From: Desulforhopalus singaporensis
GTDB taxonomy: Bacteria > Desulfobacterota > Desulfobulbia > Desulfobulbales > Desulfocapsaceae
NCBI RefSeq assembly: GCF_900104445.1
Contig: NZ_FNJI01000029.1
Coordinates: 1 to 64,000, forward strand
Direction: 5' to 3'
DNA length: 64,000 nt
Shown here: piece by piece, positions 16,522-25,206 of the stretch
How positions within the stretch are numbered: the stretch's first letter is position 1
Layout of the letters: every line of letters begins with the position of its first letter
Notes under the pieces: model-generated
Databases searched by the model: none
Seen by the model: only the letters and a program-made list of their open reading frames with translations
Told to the model about the DNA's origin: nothing
Translations under genes and position numbers: made by a program

Positions 16522-18398
16522 TGAATCAACCCTTCAGAAATTGCTAATTGATATTGTTTTTCAGGCGTACTGATAATGATATTATTAGAATCATCCTTCT
16601 GTTCAATTTTTACAGCGACTTTAGCCAGAAAGTTTAGAATTCTTCTGATATCAGTTTGAAAAAACACTCTTGATAAATAACCGAGTCCTGCTTTTCTCAA
16701 ATATTCAAACCTCTCCAAATTTAGAGGCAATTCTTCATCCTCAACTGACAAGACAACTTCTCTCTCTATGTAATCTACAGTGTCATCCACACCAATCAAC
16801 CCGAGTCTATCACTCGCTAATTTTCTCTCCCATACTTCACATCTCTTAAGAAACTTAATTTTATCTGCAGTTACAGTTCCGTTAATTAAGTTGACTTTCC
16901 TCTGCAGACGTGCAAAAGCTGGATGAGTAACTAGTAAATTAGTCTTCTCATTCCAAGGTGATAGACCTTGAATAGCATGCAGACCAGCAACTATATCGTT
17001 TTTGATCCTTACCAGACGCTGTTTGTCTTCATCTTTTGATCGAGTGGTAAGCCAGACCATATCTGCTAGCGAGCTGTAGCCTATCCGTTTTGCTCTCTCT
17101 TTAAGTTCTTGAACTTCAGATAACGACTCCAGCGTCCACAGGTCAAAAAAATCTCTCCTTCTTAACCTTTTAATAGCCTGGAGCATTAAATCTGCTTCCT
17201 CGCTTCCAGCTTCGGAGCCAGAAGACGTTACCAACAGTCCAGTTCCCTGCTCTAATGCGTTGTAGCAATCATCTTTGTATATAAAAAAGAGATCAGATTG
17301 TTTTGTATCTATATCAAAACCAAGAATGAACCGATCATCCACTTCACGCCTCGCGATTCGTGAAGGATCGAATTTCCTAAAACATCTTAATAACGGTACT
17401 TTATCAAGCTGACTTTCCTGCAAATTTTCAGCAAAAACATTATGGTAAAAAGCAAATTCTGACTGCCATCCTTGTTTTTTCTGCTTGTTGAACCTCTCGT
17501 GGACCTTAGAACAATCCAGATGGCCGGTAACAATATAGGCTAAGACAATCAGCATCTCTCGAACTGTAATCGTCTGCCCGAAAAGCTCTGCCATTTTGAA
17601 TAGATGGATTATTCCTCTAGCACGTTTTTCCCCAATCGCCCCAGATTCTCCCGAAGCTTTCATTGTGAGAAGGTTTCGATTGTTATAGATTGGACATCCT
17701 TGTGCCATTGCAATGCAGTCTTTGCAAGAGCTCCATGAACGTTCATCGTTAAGCCAACTCTGAAAAGCTTCTTCCAAGAATGATTTTTTACTGTTGCGGC
17801 CATTAGCAACGACTGACTGAAAGTTCAAGTTTACGAAAAATAGCTCGTCTTCAAAACCTGTGAATCCCTCATCAACACAACTAGCCAAAGCACAATTTAT
17901 TTTGTTTAAATTTGGATACTCATCAGCATTATCAATACTTAAAATTTCTCTTAACTTACCCTCGTTGACACATGCAATTGTTACACATCGATTCTGATCT
18001 AATGATTCATGTAAACAAAGAGCAGCTGTCTTACTATCCAGCTCACTCATGTCTTTAAATATCCTAATGGTATCGCAAGAGCTTGTTGGGCTTTCAAGCC
18101 CACGATCACCTAAATGTTGATTTCTTAAAGCTTTTTTAGCATCCTGGTCGGACATTCCCAAAACGCTCATTAAGATCTTCTGGCAAATGTAGGTTTTTCC
18201 ATGTCCTGCATTCCCAGTCAAAACGATAAGTGCCTTTGATTTCTCTTTAACTATTTTGGTTACAAAATCTATAGCCTGAGTTTTAATATCCAGTTTCTGG
18301 GTTTCCTTTTGCAGCTCAGTAACAATTTCAGATATTCCTGGGCCGAAAGGTATGAAATTCACTAATCGCTCAACATGGCTGTTTTTTTTTATTTCCAT
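16518..18398 (-). CDS. P-loop ATPase with Cys cluster, first gene of the putative defence operon (DptF-like)
   Basis: This 626-aa NTPase has Walker A GNAGHGKT at residues 62-69 and an N-terminal STAND/AAA-like fold. Around residue 225 a Cys cluster CKDCIAMAQGCPIYNN gives C-x2-C-x6-C-P. DptF-type proteins, as I recall them, carry a comparable C..C(P)..CP...N element, which with gene order supports a DptF-like identity; this needs a profile search. It is the promoter-proximal gene of the five-gene operon. The first ATG at 18398 lacks a strong ribosome binding site. It probably powers or gates the downstream motor (inference). Confidence 0.75.
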   Translation of the reverse strand: MEIKKNSHVERLVNFIPFGPGISEIVTELQKETQKLDIKTQAIDFVTKIVKEKSKALIVLTGNAGHGKTYICQKILMSVLGMSDQDAKKALRNQHLGDRGLESPTSSCDTIRIFKDMSELDSKTAALCLHESLDQNRCVTIACVNEGKLREILSIDNADEYPNLNKINCALASCVDEGFTGFEDELFFVNLNFQSVVANGRNSKKSFLEEAFQSWLNDERSWSSCKDCIAMAQGCPIYNNRNLLTMKASGESGAIGEKRARGIIHLFKMAELFGQTITVREMLIVLAYIVTGHLDCSKVHERFNKQKKQGWQSEFAFYHNVFAENLQESQLDKVPLLRCFRKFDPSRIARREVDDRFILGFDIDTKQSDLFFIYKDDCYNALEQGTGLLVTSSGSEAGSEEADLMLQAIKRLRRRDFFDLWTLESLSEVQELKERAKRIGYSSLADMVWLTTRSKDEDKQRLVRIKNDIVAGLHAIQGLSPWNEKTNLLVTHPAFARLQRKVNLINGTVTADKIKFLKRCEVWERKLASDRLGLIGVDDTVDYIEREVVLSVEDEELPLNLERFEYLRKAGLGYLSRVFFQTDIRRILNFLAKVAVKIEQKDDSNNIIISTPEKQYQLAISEGLIQ

Positions 18399-18845
18399 CG
18401 CAAATAGATTTTCTTAATTTAAGAGCTGTTTTTTTGTCCACGCCAAACACTATTATATACCAATAACATCCTGATATTTTGCAAATTATCAAGAAGGTAC
18501 CAGAATAAACAGTTTTTTGCAATCGCTACAAATTTCTGTCATGATCTAAACCCAATATTTCTCCAATTATCCAGGTGAACTGAACGACTATTGACTTCAA
18601 GCCTGAAGTCAATTGGTTAGCTATTCGGCTAAAGCCGAGGGGGTTAAACCATCCCCGAAGGGGACACTAAACCATGAGACGTTTACTTAAAACCTTGTCC
18701 TATCATCAATAAACAAATCTACTATACATGAACAGGGGTATCATATAGTGATACCCCTAAATTATTTTTTCTGGAAAGTAGAGAAAGTACAAGGAAGGAA
18801 AGAACAACACTACAAAAACAACTGTCCCATAGCTGTCCTGAAAGC
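18399..18845. other. Gene-free upstream region of the defence operon
   Basis: No coding sequence is supported. It should contain the promoter of the minus-strand operon near 18400-18500 (AT-rich, no box chosen with confidence), followed by three adjacent hairpins at 18591-18664 and the diverged att-like copy starting at 18846. Confidence 0.5.
18591..18664. repeat. Three tandem hairpins
   Basis: TTGACTTCA-AGCC-TGAAGTCAA (18591-18612), TCGGCT-AA-AGCCGA (18625-18638) and TCCCC-GAA-GGGGA (18652-18664) follow each other. Such clustered palindromes resemble REP-type units or the subterminal ends of IS200/IS605 elements, whose transposase recognises hairpins. No transposase is nearby. Confidence 0.5.
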
Positions 18846-18934
18846 AAAACAGCCACCCAGAGAGTTCTCTAAATGGCTGTTTTTATGTCAGCCAGAAAGC
18901 GGAACCGAACCGCTAACCTGCGTTTTACCAGAGC
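18846..18934 (-). repeat. Diverged terminator plus tRNA-Thr 3'-half (att-like copy B)
   Basis: The block AAAACAGCCACCCAGAGAG ... TGGCTGTTTTT is followed by AGCCAGAAAGCGGAACCGAA and a decayed variable and anticodon arm, ending near 18934. It mirrors the unit at 19486-19575 with many substitutions, so it is older than copy A. It lies 100 nt before the intact thioesterase gene and looks like a fossil attachment site. Confidence 0.65.
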
Positions 18935-19039
18935 AAAAACATGTGAAGAAACTTGATCGCAGGCACCAAATGGTTTTGACTTATACACCCTTGTTGTATG
19001 CCTGTTCAATTATCCATATCCTGTAAGGAAGCCCTGAAA

Positions 19040-19426
19040 ATGAACGATATTACCAACCATACATATTTAAATGATATATTTGCTCAATATTTAGGTATCG
19101 AACTCGTCGAGGCTGGAAGAGGACACTGCAAAGTATGTCTACCACTTAAAAAGCATTTTCTGAATGCTGCTAACGTTGTTCACGGTGGTGTGATTTTCGC
19201 ATTAGCCGATGTGGCCTTCGCAATTGCATCAAACAGCCATGGAAAGTTAGCATTGGCAATAAATGCTCATATTTCTTTTCTAAAGAGTAAATCTGATGGC
19301 ACTCTCTACGCCGAAGCCAAAGAGATTAATGAGCCGCATCGATTGGGTGCTTATGATGTTCTGGTGGAAGATGAAGAAGGAGAAGTGATCGCCAAGTTTA
19401 GTGGAATGGTCTACCGGAAAAAATAA
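19040..19426 (+). CDS. PaaI-family hotdog thioesterase
   Basis: This 128-aa acyl-CoA thioesterase of the PaaI/YbgC-like hotdog class would hydrolyse acyl-CoA or aryl-CoA thioesters in the cytoplasm. The core shows HGGVIFALADVAF (about residues 48-60) with the usual His-Gly-Gly turn, and INAHISFLKS and GEVIAKFSGMVYRK as the closing strands. The open frame extends to 18998, but the ATG at 19040 is preferred because it follows an AAGGA box. It is the intact member of a duplicated pair; the truncated partner lies at 360-704 at the other end of the island. Its convergent neighbour is tRNA-Thr. Confidence 0.85.
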   Translation: MNDITNHTYLNDIFAQYLGIELVEAGRGHCKVCLPLKKHFLNAANVVHGGVIFALADVAFAIASNSHGKLALAINAHISFLKSKSDGTLYAEAKEINEPHRLGAYDVLVEDEEGEVIAKFSGMVYRKK

Positions 19427-19485
19427 AAATACGTGTTGTTCTCATTCAACAACACCATTTACTGTCCTATAGCTGTCCTGGAAGC

Positions 19486-19526
19486 AAAACAGCCACTCAG
19501 AGAAAATTCTCTAAGTGGCTGTTTTT
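19486..19526. terminator. Bidirectional terminator between thioesterase and tRNA-Thr
   Basis: AAAACAGCCACT and AGTGGCTGTTTTT form the outer stem and AGAGAA/TTCTCT the inner stem. The A-run and T-run on either side serve both converging transcripts. Confidence 0.8.
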
Positions 19527-19528
19527 AT

Positions 19529-19604
19529 TGGAGCCAGCAAGCGGGATCGAACCGCTGGCCTGCGCTTTACGAGAGCGCCGCTCTACCAACTGAGCTATGC
19601 TGGC
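19529..19604 (-). tRNA. tRNA-Thr (anticodon CGT)
   Basis: The minus strand folds as a full cloverleaf: acceptor GCCAGCA/TGCTGGC, D-arm GCTC...GAGC, anticodon arm with loop CTCGTAA (anticodon CGT, reading ACG), T-arm AGCGG-TTCGATC-CCGCT, discriminator T, and encoded CCA. It marks the right boundary of the island; its 3' half is duplicated at 798-845 and, diverged, at 18890-18934. Confidence 0.97.
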
Positions 19605-19798
19605 GATAGTTTGTCGGATCAGTCAGACACCGTACGCTATATATCAGGTAATTATTGAAAATTCAACAATTTTGAAATATAAGCAATAGAATAAGTTCAC
19701 AGGTTGCTGCTTTTTCTTCGTAAAAACATATAACACGCTGCAATATAAGGGGTTTTTTCAGCATTTCTCCCCATAACTTTGCTTAAGTACAGTCCATC

Positions 19799-21238
19799 AT
19801 GGTACGCCTGTTTATCATTTTCTTCGCTGTCGTTCTCACCCTCGGCGGCTGCAACACATCCCCAAACAATAGCGAAACAAAACAGGTGGGGTGCATCGAC
19901 TGTCACCATTTCCAGCTCGACGACAATCACAATTTCGCCTGCACTGTCTGTCACCAAGGCTCCGACAGCGCCGCGGACAAGCAAGAGGCCCACCAGGACC
20001 TGATTGCCTTGCCGGCCCATCCGGACAACATGGCTGCAAGCTGTGGAACCTGTCACGAAAGCGCGATAAACAACATCTTGAAAAGTGCTCACTACACGCT
20101 AAAAAACAGCGTCAACCGATTCAGGAGAAGTTTTGGCGCAAAAGAAGAGCTGGTGTCACTGCTCAAGGTACCTGACGTGACGGACCCGTCTAATATTCTT
20201 GAGCTTGCCGACGATCTTCTACGGAGCAGGTGTCTCAGGTGCCACCTCTTCACCGCCGGAGACGATTATCCGGCCACCCACAGAGGCACAGGGTGCAGCG
20301 CGTGTCACCTGCGCTTTTCAGCCAACCGTCTCACCGAACACCGATTCACCTCCGCCACGGACGAAGCCTGTCTCGCCTGTCATTACGGCAATTATGTAGG
20401 CGCCGACTATTATGGTTGGTATGAACATGACTTCAGTATTGAATTCAGGACGCCCTACACCACCACAGAAGAATATTTAAGACCCTACGGGGTGGAATTT
20501 CACCAGCTCAGGCCGGATATCCACAAAATAAAAAAGCTGCAATGCCTCGACTGCCACTCAGGCGAAGAACTCATGGGCGGTGAGAGTAACGGACCGTCTT
20601 GCGGGGGCTGCCACAGCAAGGAAGAACTCGCAAGCAAAACGCAGCAAAATATCACAGCCGAGGACGGGAATTATTTTCTGCACGCAAAAGACGGTACAAT
20701 TCACCCGGTTCCGTTGCTCAGGCATCCGGCCCACTACGACCGTGATCGAAAAATAAGCTGTCAGGCATGCCATGCACAATGGACATTCAACGATTTGGGC
20801 AAACATTTTCTTAGATCCGACACCGACAACTACGATATTTTTGCCAATCTCTCGGTCCAGGGAAGTTCGGAAATAGAAAAATTAGTCGACAATAACAACG
20901 ACTTCGACCAACCGGAACTGCCGATCATCATGATTGATAAACTTACGGGGCAACCTCGCCAGGGGGTATGGTATAAGGGGTTTACCACTCGCCGGTGGGA
21001 AAATGTGACTCTGGGACGTGACCAGAACGGTGTGATAACCACTGTACGGCCGCTGCTCGACTACCGGTTGTCGTGGATCGATGAAAACGATGTCGTCCGT
21101 TTCAATTCCGTGGCGCCCAGAACTCCCGGCAACGGATTCTTCCCTTATGTGCCGCACACCACGGGAGCGGCCGGACTTTTTTACCAAGAGCGAATCCGAA
21201 CTTTTCTAACCGAAGAATCATCCGCCACAGGAGACTAA
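19799..21238 (+). CDS. Nine-haem c-type cytochrome lipoprotein
   Basis: This 479-aa exported protein has a short signal ending LGGC, a lipobox, so it is probably anchored to a membrane by a lipid on Cys. Nine CxxCH haem-binding motifs follow in order: CIDCH, CTVCH, CGTCH, CLRCH, CSACH, CLACH, CLDCH, CGGCH and CQACH, all before about residue 330. The last 150 residues have no haem motif and probably form a separate domain. It would carry electrons in the periplasm or at the outer membrane; the partner is unknown. It is followed 3 nt later by rlpA, suggesting co-transcription. Confidence 0.9.
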   Translation: MVRLFIIFFAVVLTLGGCNTSPNNSETKQVGCIDCHHFQLDDNHNFACTVCHQGSDSAADKQEAHQDLIALPAHPDNMAASCGTCHESAINNILKSAHYTLKNSVNRFRRSFGAKEELVSLLKVPDVTDPSNILELADDLLRSRCLRCHLFTAGDDYPATHRGTGCSACHLRFSANRLTEHRFTSATDEACLACHYGNYVGADYYGWYEHDFSIEFRTPYTTTEEYLRPYGVEFHQLRPDIHKIKKLQCLDCHSGEELMGGESNGPSCGGCHSKEELASKTQQNITAEDGNYFLHAKDGTIHPVPLLRHPAHYDRDRKISCQACHAQWTFNDLGKHFLRSDTDNYDIFANLSVQGSSEIEKLVDNNNDFDQPELPIIMIDKLTGQPRQGVWYKGFTTRRWENVTLGRDQNGVITTVRPLLDYRLSWIDENDVVRFNSVAPRTPGNGFFPYVPHTTGAAGLFYQERIRTFLTEESSATGD

Positions 21239-21241
21239 GCC

Positions 21242-21994
21242 TTGCGTGTTTTATCCGTTTGCCGTTTTCACCTTTGGTGTTTTGCCGCCTTCACTCTCAT
21301 CCAGATCCTCACTGCACCAGCTCCTGTACAAAGTGCAGAGATGAGAATTCATCCGACCCAGTTACCGTATACAATCAATAATAAAAGATATTTTCCCCTT
21401 CCTTCATCCATCGGATACAGCGACGTGGGAATAGCCTCCTGGTATGGTGAAGAGTTTCATGAACGCACAACATCCAACGGCGAAATATTTGATATGTTCA
21501 AGATGACGGCAGCCCATAAGACCCTGCCGATGAACACCATGCTCATGGTTGAAAATCTGCAGAACGGCCGCCGGATAGTCGTCCGGGTCAACGACAGGGG
21601 GCCATTTGTCCGTAAGAGAATAATAGATCTCAGTTACGTCGCCGCCCGGGAACTGGGAATGGTCGACAGGGGGGTAGCAAGTGTCAGGATAGCTGCCCTG
21701 GCGGAAGAAAAAGGCCGGTCGACAAACGGGGACCGCATAATAGACTACCGCAATCTGCGGGCGGGAAAGTTTTATGTGCAAATTGGCGCTTTTGGTGACA
21801 GGACAAACGCACTGCGACTGCAGAAGCGTTTCATTGACGCGGGACACACAACTGTTATCAACGACTATCCGGGACCGGAATCGACCTTTTACCGTGTTCA
21901 GGTCTACGCCGGAAGCAACCTTGCCAGCGCCAAGAAAGCAGAAGAAGCACTGCTGGACCGTGGGTACACCGATTGCTTTATAATCGCAAGATAA
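21242..21994 (+). CDS. rlpA: RlpA-like septal ring lytic transglycosylase with SPOR domain
   Basis: This 250-aa exported protein has a signal peptide in the first 30 residues (no lipobox Cys at the cleavage site), then a double-psi beta-barrel (GIASWYGEEFHERTTSNGE, then VRVNDRGPFVRKRIIDLS with the conserved Asp). A C-terminal SPOR domain (FYVQIGAFGDRTNALRLQ) binds denuded septal peptidoglycan. RlpA enzymes cleave naked glycan strands during daughter cell separation. The start is TTG 21242, with CAGGAGAC about 10 nt upstream. The cytochrome gene ends just before it, so the two may be one transcript. Confidence 0.88.
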   Translation: MRVLSVCRFHLWCFAAFTLIQILTAPAPVQSAEMRIHPTQLPYTINNKRYFPLPSSIGYSDVGIASWYGEEFHERTTSNGEIFDMFKMTAAHKTLPMNTMLMVENLQNGRRIVVRVNDRGPFVRKRIIDLSYVAARELGMVDRGVASVRIAALAEEKGRSTNGDRIIDYRNLRAGKFYVQIGAFGDRTNALRLQKRFIDAGHTTVINDYPGPESTFYRVQVYAGSNLASAKKAEEALLDRGYTDCFIIAR

Positions 21995-22010
21995 CCGGCC
22001 GCAACCAGCT

Positions 22011-22667
22011 CTATCTGCCCCCGGCTGCCCGTTGAAAAAAGAGCTCTAATTTTTGCAGGTCTTTTATGCCGGGCAGGATTTCTACCCCGGAGTTGACGTC
22101 GAGACCGTAGGGAGTTACCGCTTTAAGCGCGGCGACAACGTTGTCCGGAGTCAACCCCCCGGCGAGAAGAAAGGGCAGCTGCAGCTTGAGCCCGTCTATT
22201 ATCGACCAGTCAAATACCTTTCCGGTTCCACCGCTTGTTCCTGCAACATAAGTATCCAGGAGAAATCCCTCGACACAGTCGTTGTAGGGTGAGAACTCTT
22301 CGGCACGACTTTGTACTCCTACCCGAAACGCTTTTATTATCCTGCAAGACGGCAGCGCCTGTCTCAGCCGCCGGCAGTAGTCCGCCGATTCTTCGCCGTG
22401 TAGCTGTATGCAGGAAAGTCCTGCCTGGGTCGCGCAGGTCACCACTTCATCGACGCAACTGTTGACAAAGACCCCGACCCGATCGACAAAAATCGGTAAA
22501 GAATCGATTATTTCAGCTGCTTTTTCCCTGGTGACATACCTCTTGCTTTTTTTTACAAAGATAAACCCGAGGGCGTCGACCCCGAGCTCTGCGGCAAAGA
22601 GCGCGTCTTTGACACGGGTGGTGCCGCACATCTTTATTCTGATGCGCCTGGTTTTCGGATGAGTCAT
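22011..22667 (-). CDS. trpF: Phosphoribosylanthranilate isomerase
   Basis: This 218-aa TIM-barrel enzyme converts N-(5'-phosphoribosyl)anthranilate to the carboxyphenylamino-deoxyribulose phosphate in tryptophan synthesis. It opens with IKMCGTTRVKDALFAAELG, where the catalytic Cys is in KMCG. It also contains GVFVN, IQLHGEE, FLLDTY with the catalytic Asp, LAGGLTPDNV and GLDVNSGVE. It is the last gene of the trpEGDCF run, 16 nt after trpC. trpB and trpA are not in the window. Confidence 0.95.
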   Translation of the reverse strand: MTHPKTRRIRIKMCGTTRVKDALFAAELGVDALGFIFVKKSKRYVTREKAAEIIDSLPIFVDRVGVFVNSCVDEVVTCATQAGLSCIQLHGEESADYCRRLRQALPSCRIIKAFRVGVQSRAEEFSPYNDCVEGFLLDTYVAGTSGGTGKVFDWSIIDGLKLQLPFLLAGGLTPDNVVAALKAVTPYGLDVNSGVEILPGIKDLQKLELFFQRAAGGR

Positions 22668-22683
22668 AACAAGTCCAGGACCT

Positions 22684-23460
22684 CTACCTCAGGGAGCTGA
22701 GCACGTTACTTTTGCTTCCCGCACGCATAAGGGTTTCCCCGACAAGGGCGGCACACACCCCTTCCTTGCGCAGTCTCATGAAATCCTCTGCACTTTTCAG
22801 CCCCGACTCGCTGACCACCGGTATTTCAGGCGGAATCATCTTTTTAAGACGAAAAGTCGTTTCAAGATCGATGGTGAAATCCTTGAGGTTCCGGTTATTG
22901 ATTCCGATCAGGTCGCTTCCCGCCTGAAGCGCGGTTTCGGTCTCATACTCGTCATGTACCTCCACCAGCACGTCCATGCCAAGCTCGTTGGCAAGTGCCT
23001 GATAATCAACCAGCTGCTTGAGATCGAGTATCGCGGCGATCAGCAGGATCGCATCGGTACCGCAGGTCTTTGCCTCTTGTATCTGCACCTCGTCGATAAT
23101 GAAATCTTTGCGCAGAACCGGCAATGCAACGGCGCTTCTGACCTGCATCAGATACTGCATCGATCCCTGGAAAAATTCTTCATCGGTTAAAACGGATATT
23201 GCCTGGGCACCATTGGCAACGTAGTTCTCAGCTATCGCCACAGGGTCGAAGTCTCTGCAGATAACTCCCTTTGAAGGCGACGCTTTTTTTACTTCGGCAA
23301 TTACCGAAACCCCCTGGTATTCAACCAGGCAGCGCCTGAACCCTCGCGGGCGATCAATCCCGGTCTCGGCAAAGGCTGCATCAATCCTAACTCCATCTCT
23401 TTTTAAAATCCGGACTTCCGCTTTCTTTCTTTCCACAATCCTGTCTAAAATATGAGCCAT
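22684..23460 (-). CDS. trpC: Indole-3-glycerol-phosphate synthase
   Basis: This 258-aa TIM-barrel enzyme closes the indole ring in tryptophan synthesis. Diagnostic blocks are the N-terminal HILDRIVERKKAEV, VIAEVKKASPSKGVI (catalytic Lys and phosphate site), VLTDEEFFQGS, VLRKDFIIDEVQI with catalytic Lys, GINNRNLKDF and VSESGLKS. It lies 21 nt after trpD and 16 nt before trpF in the same transcript. Confidence 0.96.
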   Translation of the reverse strand: MAHILDRIVERKKAEVRILKRDGVRIDAAFAETGIDRPRGFRRCLVEYQGVSVIAEVKKASPSKGVICRDFDPVAIAENYVANGAQAISVLTDEEFFQGSMQYLMQVRSAVALPVLRKDFIIDEVQIQEAKTCGTDAILLIAAILDLKQLVDYQALANELGMDVLVEVHDEYETETALQAGSDLIGINNRNLKDFTIDLETTFRLKKMIPPEIPVVSESGLKSAEDFMRLRKEGVCAALVGETLMRAGSKSNVLSSLR

Positions 23461-23481
23461 CTGCGCTCTTCCTTTGCAACC

Positions 23482-24525
23482 TTATTTGTTATTGAATGAC
23501 CGGGAATATCCAACAAGCTCTTCCAGTTTTGCCAAGGGTCCCCCTGAGGCGACGACTTCACGCGCCAGCTCGACCCCCGCCGGTAAATCATCAGCTTTAC
23601 CAGCGGCAAGCAGGGCCGCACCGGCGTTGAGCAGAACCATATCCAGTTTTGCTCCGGCAACGCCGCTTAAAACTTCCCGCACCATCTCCGCCGACTCGTC
23701 AGCACTCTCCCCTCCGCGGATGGCTTCAACGGGTGCCGTTTTCAGACCTACCTGCTCGGGTTCGACGGTATAAGTGGTTATCTCCCCGTCATGGGCATCA
23801 GCCACATGGGAGATACCGGTTACGGTCATCTCGTCCATGTTGCCTTCCCCCCAGACCGCCAGGGTTCTTTTCATTCCCAGCCGCAGAAGAACCTCGGCAA
23901 ACACATAGGTCAATTTCCTGTCAAACACGCCGGTCAGCTGGACATTGGCTCCCGCCGGATTGGTCATCGGGCCAAGCAGGTTGAAAATTGAACGGATACC
24001 GATCTCGCGGCGGGGTCCGATGGCGTACTTCATTGCACCGTGGAGCATGGGCGCGAACAGAAAGCCGATGCCTATTTTCCGTATGCAGGCCGACACCGCC
24101 TCCGGTGGCAGAGTCAGGTTAACCCCAAGAGCTTCCAGAACATCGGCGCTGCCGCATTTGGACGAGACAGCCCGATTGCCGTGTTTGGCAACTGTCACCC
24201 CAGCTGCGGCAACAACAAAGGAAGTTGTCGTTGAAACGTTGAAAGTACCCGAAGCATCGCCGCCGGTGCCGACGATATCCATCAAGATGTCCCCGGCCGA
24301 GGTATCCACGCCGGTATCGATATAAGTGGCTTTGTCGCGCATTACCCTCACGGCACCTACTATCTCCTCAACAGTCTCCCCCTTCATCCGGAGCGCGGTG
24401 ATAAAAGCGGCAATCTGGGCATCGGTCGCCTGACCTTCCATGATTTCGTTCATCACCACCACCATTTCCTGTTCACTGAGATCAGTTCCGGACACTACTC
24501 TGGATATGGCCTCTCTTATATTCAT
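23482..24525 (-). CDS. trpD: Anthranilate phosphoribosyltransferase
   Basis: This 347-aa enzyme transfers phosphoribosyl from PRPP to anthranilate. The family blocks are VGTGGDASGTFNVST (PRPP/Mg site), KHGNRAVSSKCGSADVLEALG, FAPMLHGAMKYAIGPRREIG and RSIFNLLGPMTNPA. Unlike the enteric fusion it is a separate protein from trpG, which lies 73 nt upstream. Confidence 0.96.
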   Translation of the reverse strand: MNIREAISRVVSGTDLSEQEMVVVMNEIMEGQATDAQIAAFITALRMKGETVEEIVGAVRVMRDKATYIDTGVDTSAGDILMDIVGTGGDASGTFNVSTTTSFVVAAAGVTVAKHGNRAVSSKCGSADVLEALGVNLTLPPEAVSACIRKIGIGFLFAPMLHGAMKYAIGPRREIGIRSIFNLLGPMTNPAGANVQLTGVFDRKLTYVFAEVLLRLGMKRTLAVWGEGNMDEMTVTGISHVADAHDGEITTYTVEPEQVGLKTAPVEAIRGGESADESAEMVREVLSGVAGAKLDMVLLNAGAALLAAGKADDLPAGVELAREVVASGGPLAKLEELVGYSRSFNNK

Positions 24526-24598
24526 GACCTTTTTCCCTGGGCAATTGGTTTGATTTTGTAATTTACTTTTTTATGGAGACGTTAATGAAATATCCGGA

Positions 24599-25204
24599 TC
24601 AGGATCTTAACATCTCCGGATAATCAGGGTCCATAAAATTTTCAAGCAGCGTAATCCCTGCCGGAGTCATGATAGACTCCGGGTGGAACTGCACCCCCTC
24701 GATAGCCATCTCTCTGTGCCTGACCCCCATAAGCTCTCCCCTGTCGCTTCGACAGGTAATTTCGAGACAATCCGGGAGATCGCTCTCCTGGACAATCAGC
24801 GAATGATACCTCATGCCGTCAAAAGGGTTGGGCAGCCCGGTGAACACGCCCTTCCCGTCATGTTCCATGGGGCTGGTTTTACCATGCATGATCCTGTCGG
24901 CACGGATTACCGTCCCACCGAAAGCCTCTCCGATAGCCTGGTGTCCGAGACAGACACCAAGAAGCGGTATTTTCCCACCGAAATATTTTATCGCTTCTAT
25001 TGAAATTCCGGCCTCTTTCGGCGTGCAGGGTCCAGGCGAGACAAGAAGACGGTCCGGCCTTAACTCCTCTATTGCGGCGATGCTTATCTTGTCGTTGCGG
25101 AACACCCTGATGTCTTCGACACGACCGGCTTTCAGGCCGTTGGCGGCAACGGTCTGCACGATATTATAAGTAAATGAATCGTAATTATCTATTATTACAA
25201 GCAT
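24599..25204 (-). CDS. trpG: Anthranilate synthase component II (glutamine amidotransferase)
   Basis: This 201-aa class I glutamine amidotransferase supplies ammonia to TrpE. It starts MLVIIDNYDSFTYNIVQ and shows VSPGPCTPKEAG, the nucleophile elbow GVCLGHQAIGEAFGG (catalytic Cys) and the His/Glu pair in GVQFHPESIMT. It begins 2 nt after the trpE stop, so the subunits are translationally coupled. A dual role in folate synthesis (PabA) is possible, because no separate pabA is in view. Confidence 0.95.
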   Translation of the reverse strand: MLVIIDNYDSFTYNIVQTVAANGLKAGRVEDIRVFRNDKISIAAIEELRPDRLLVSPGPCTPKEAGISIEAIKYFGGKIPLLGVCLGHQAIGEAFGGTVIRADRIMHGKTSPMEHDGKGVFTGLPNPFDGMRYHSLIVQESDLPDCLEITCRSDRGELMGVRHREMAIEGVQFHPESIMTPAGITLLENFMDPDYPEMLRS

Positions 25205-25206
25205 GT

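Noticed and set aside
18748-19026. 92-codon frame before the thioesterase gene
   Set aside because: It runs through the terminator hairpin and the diverged tRNA remnant (att-like copy B), so it is non-coding.
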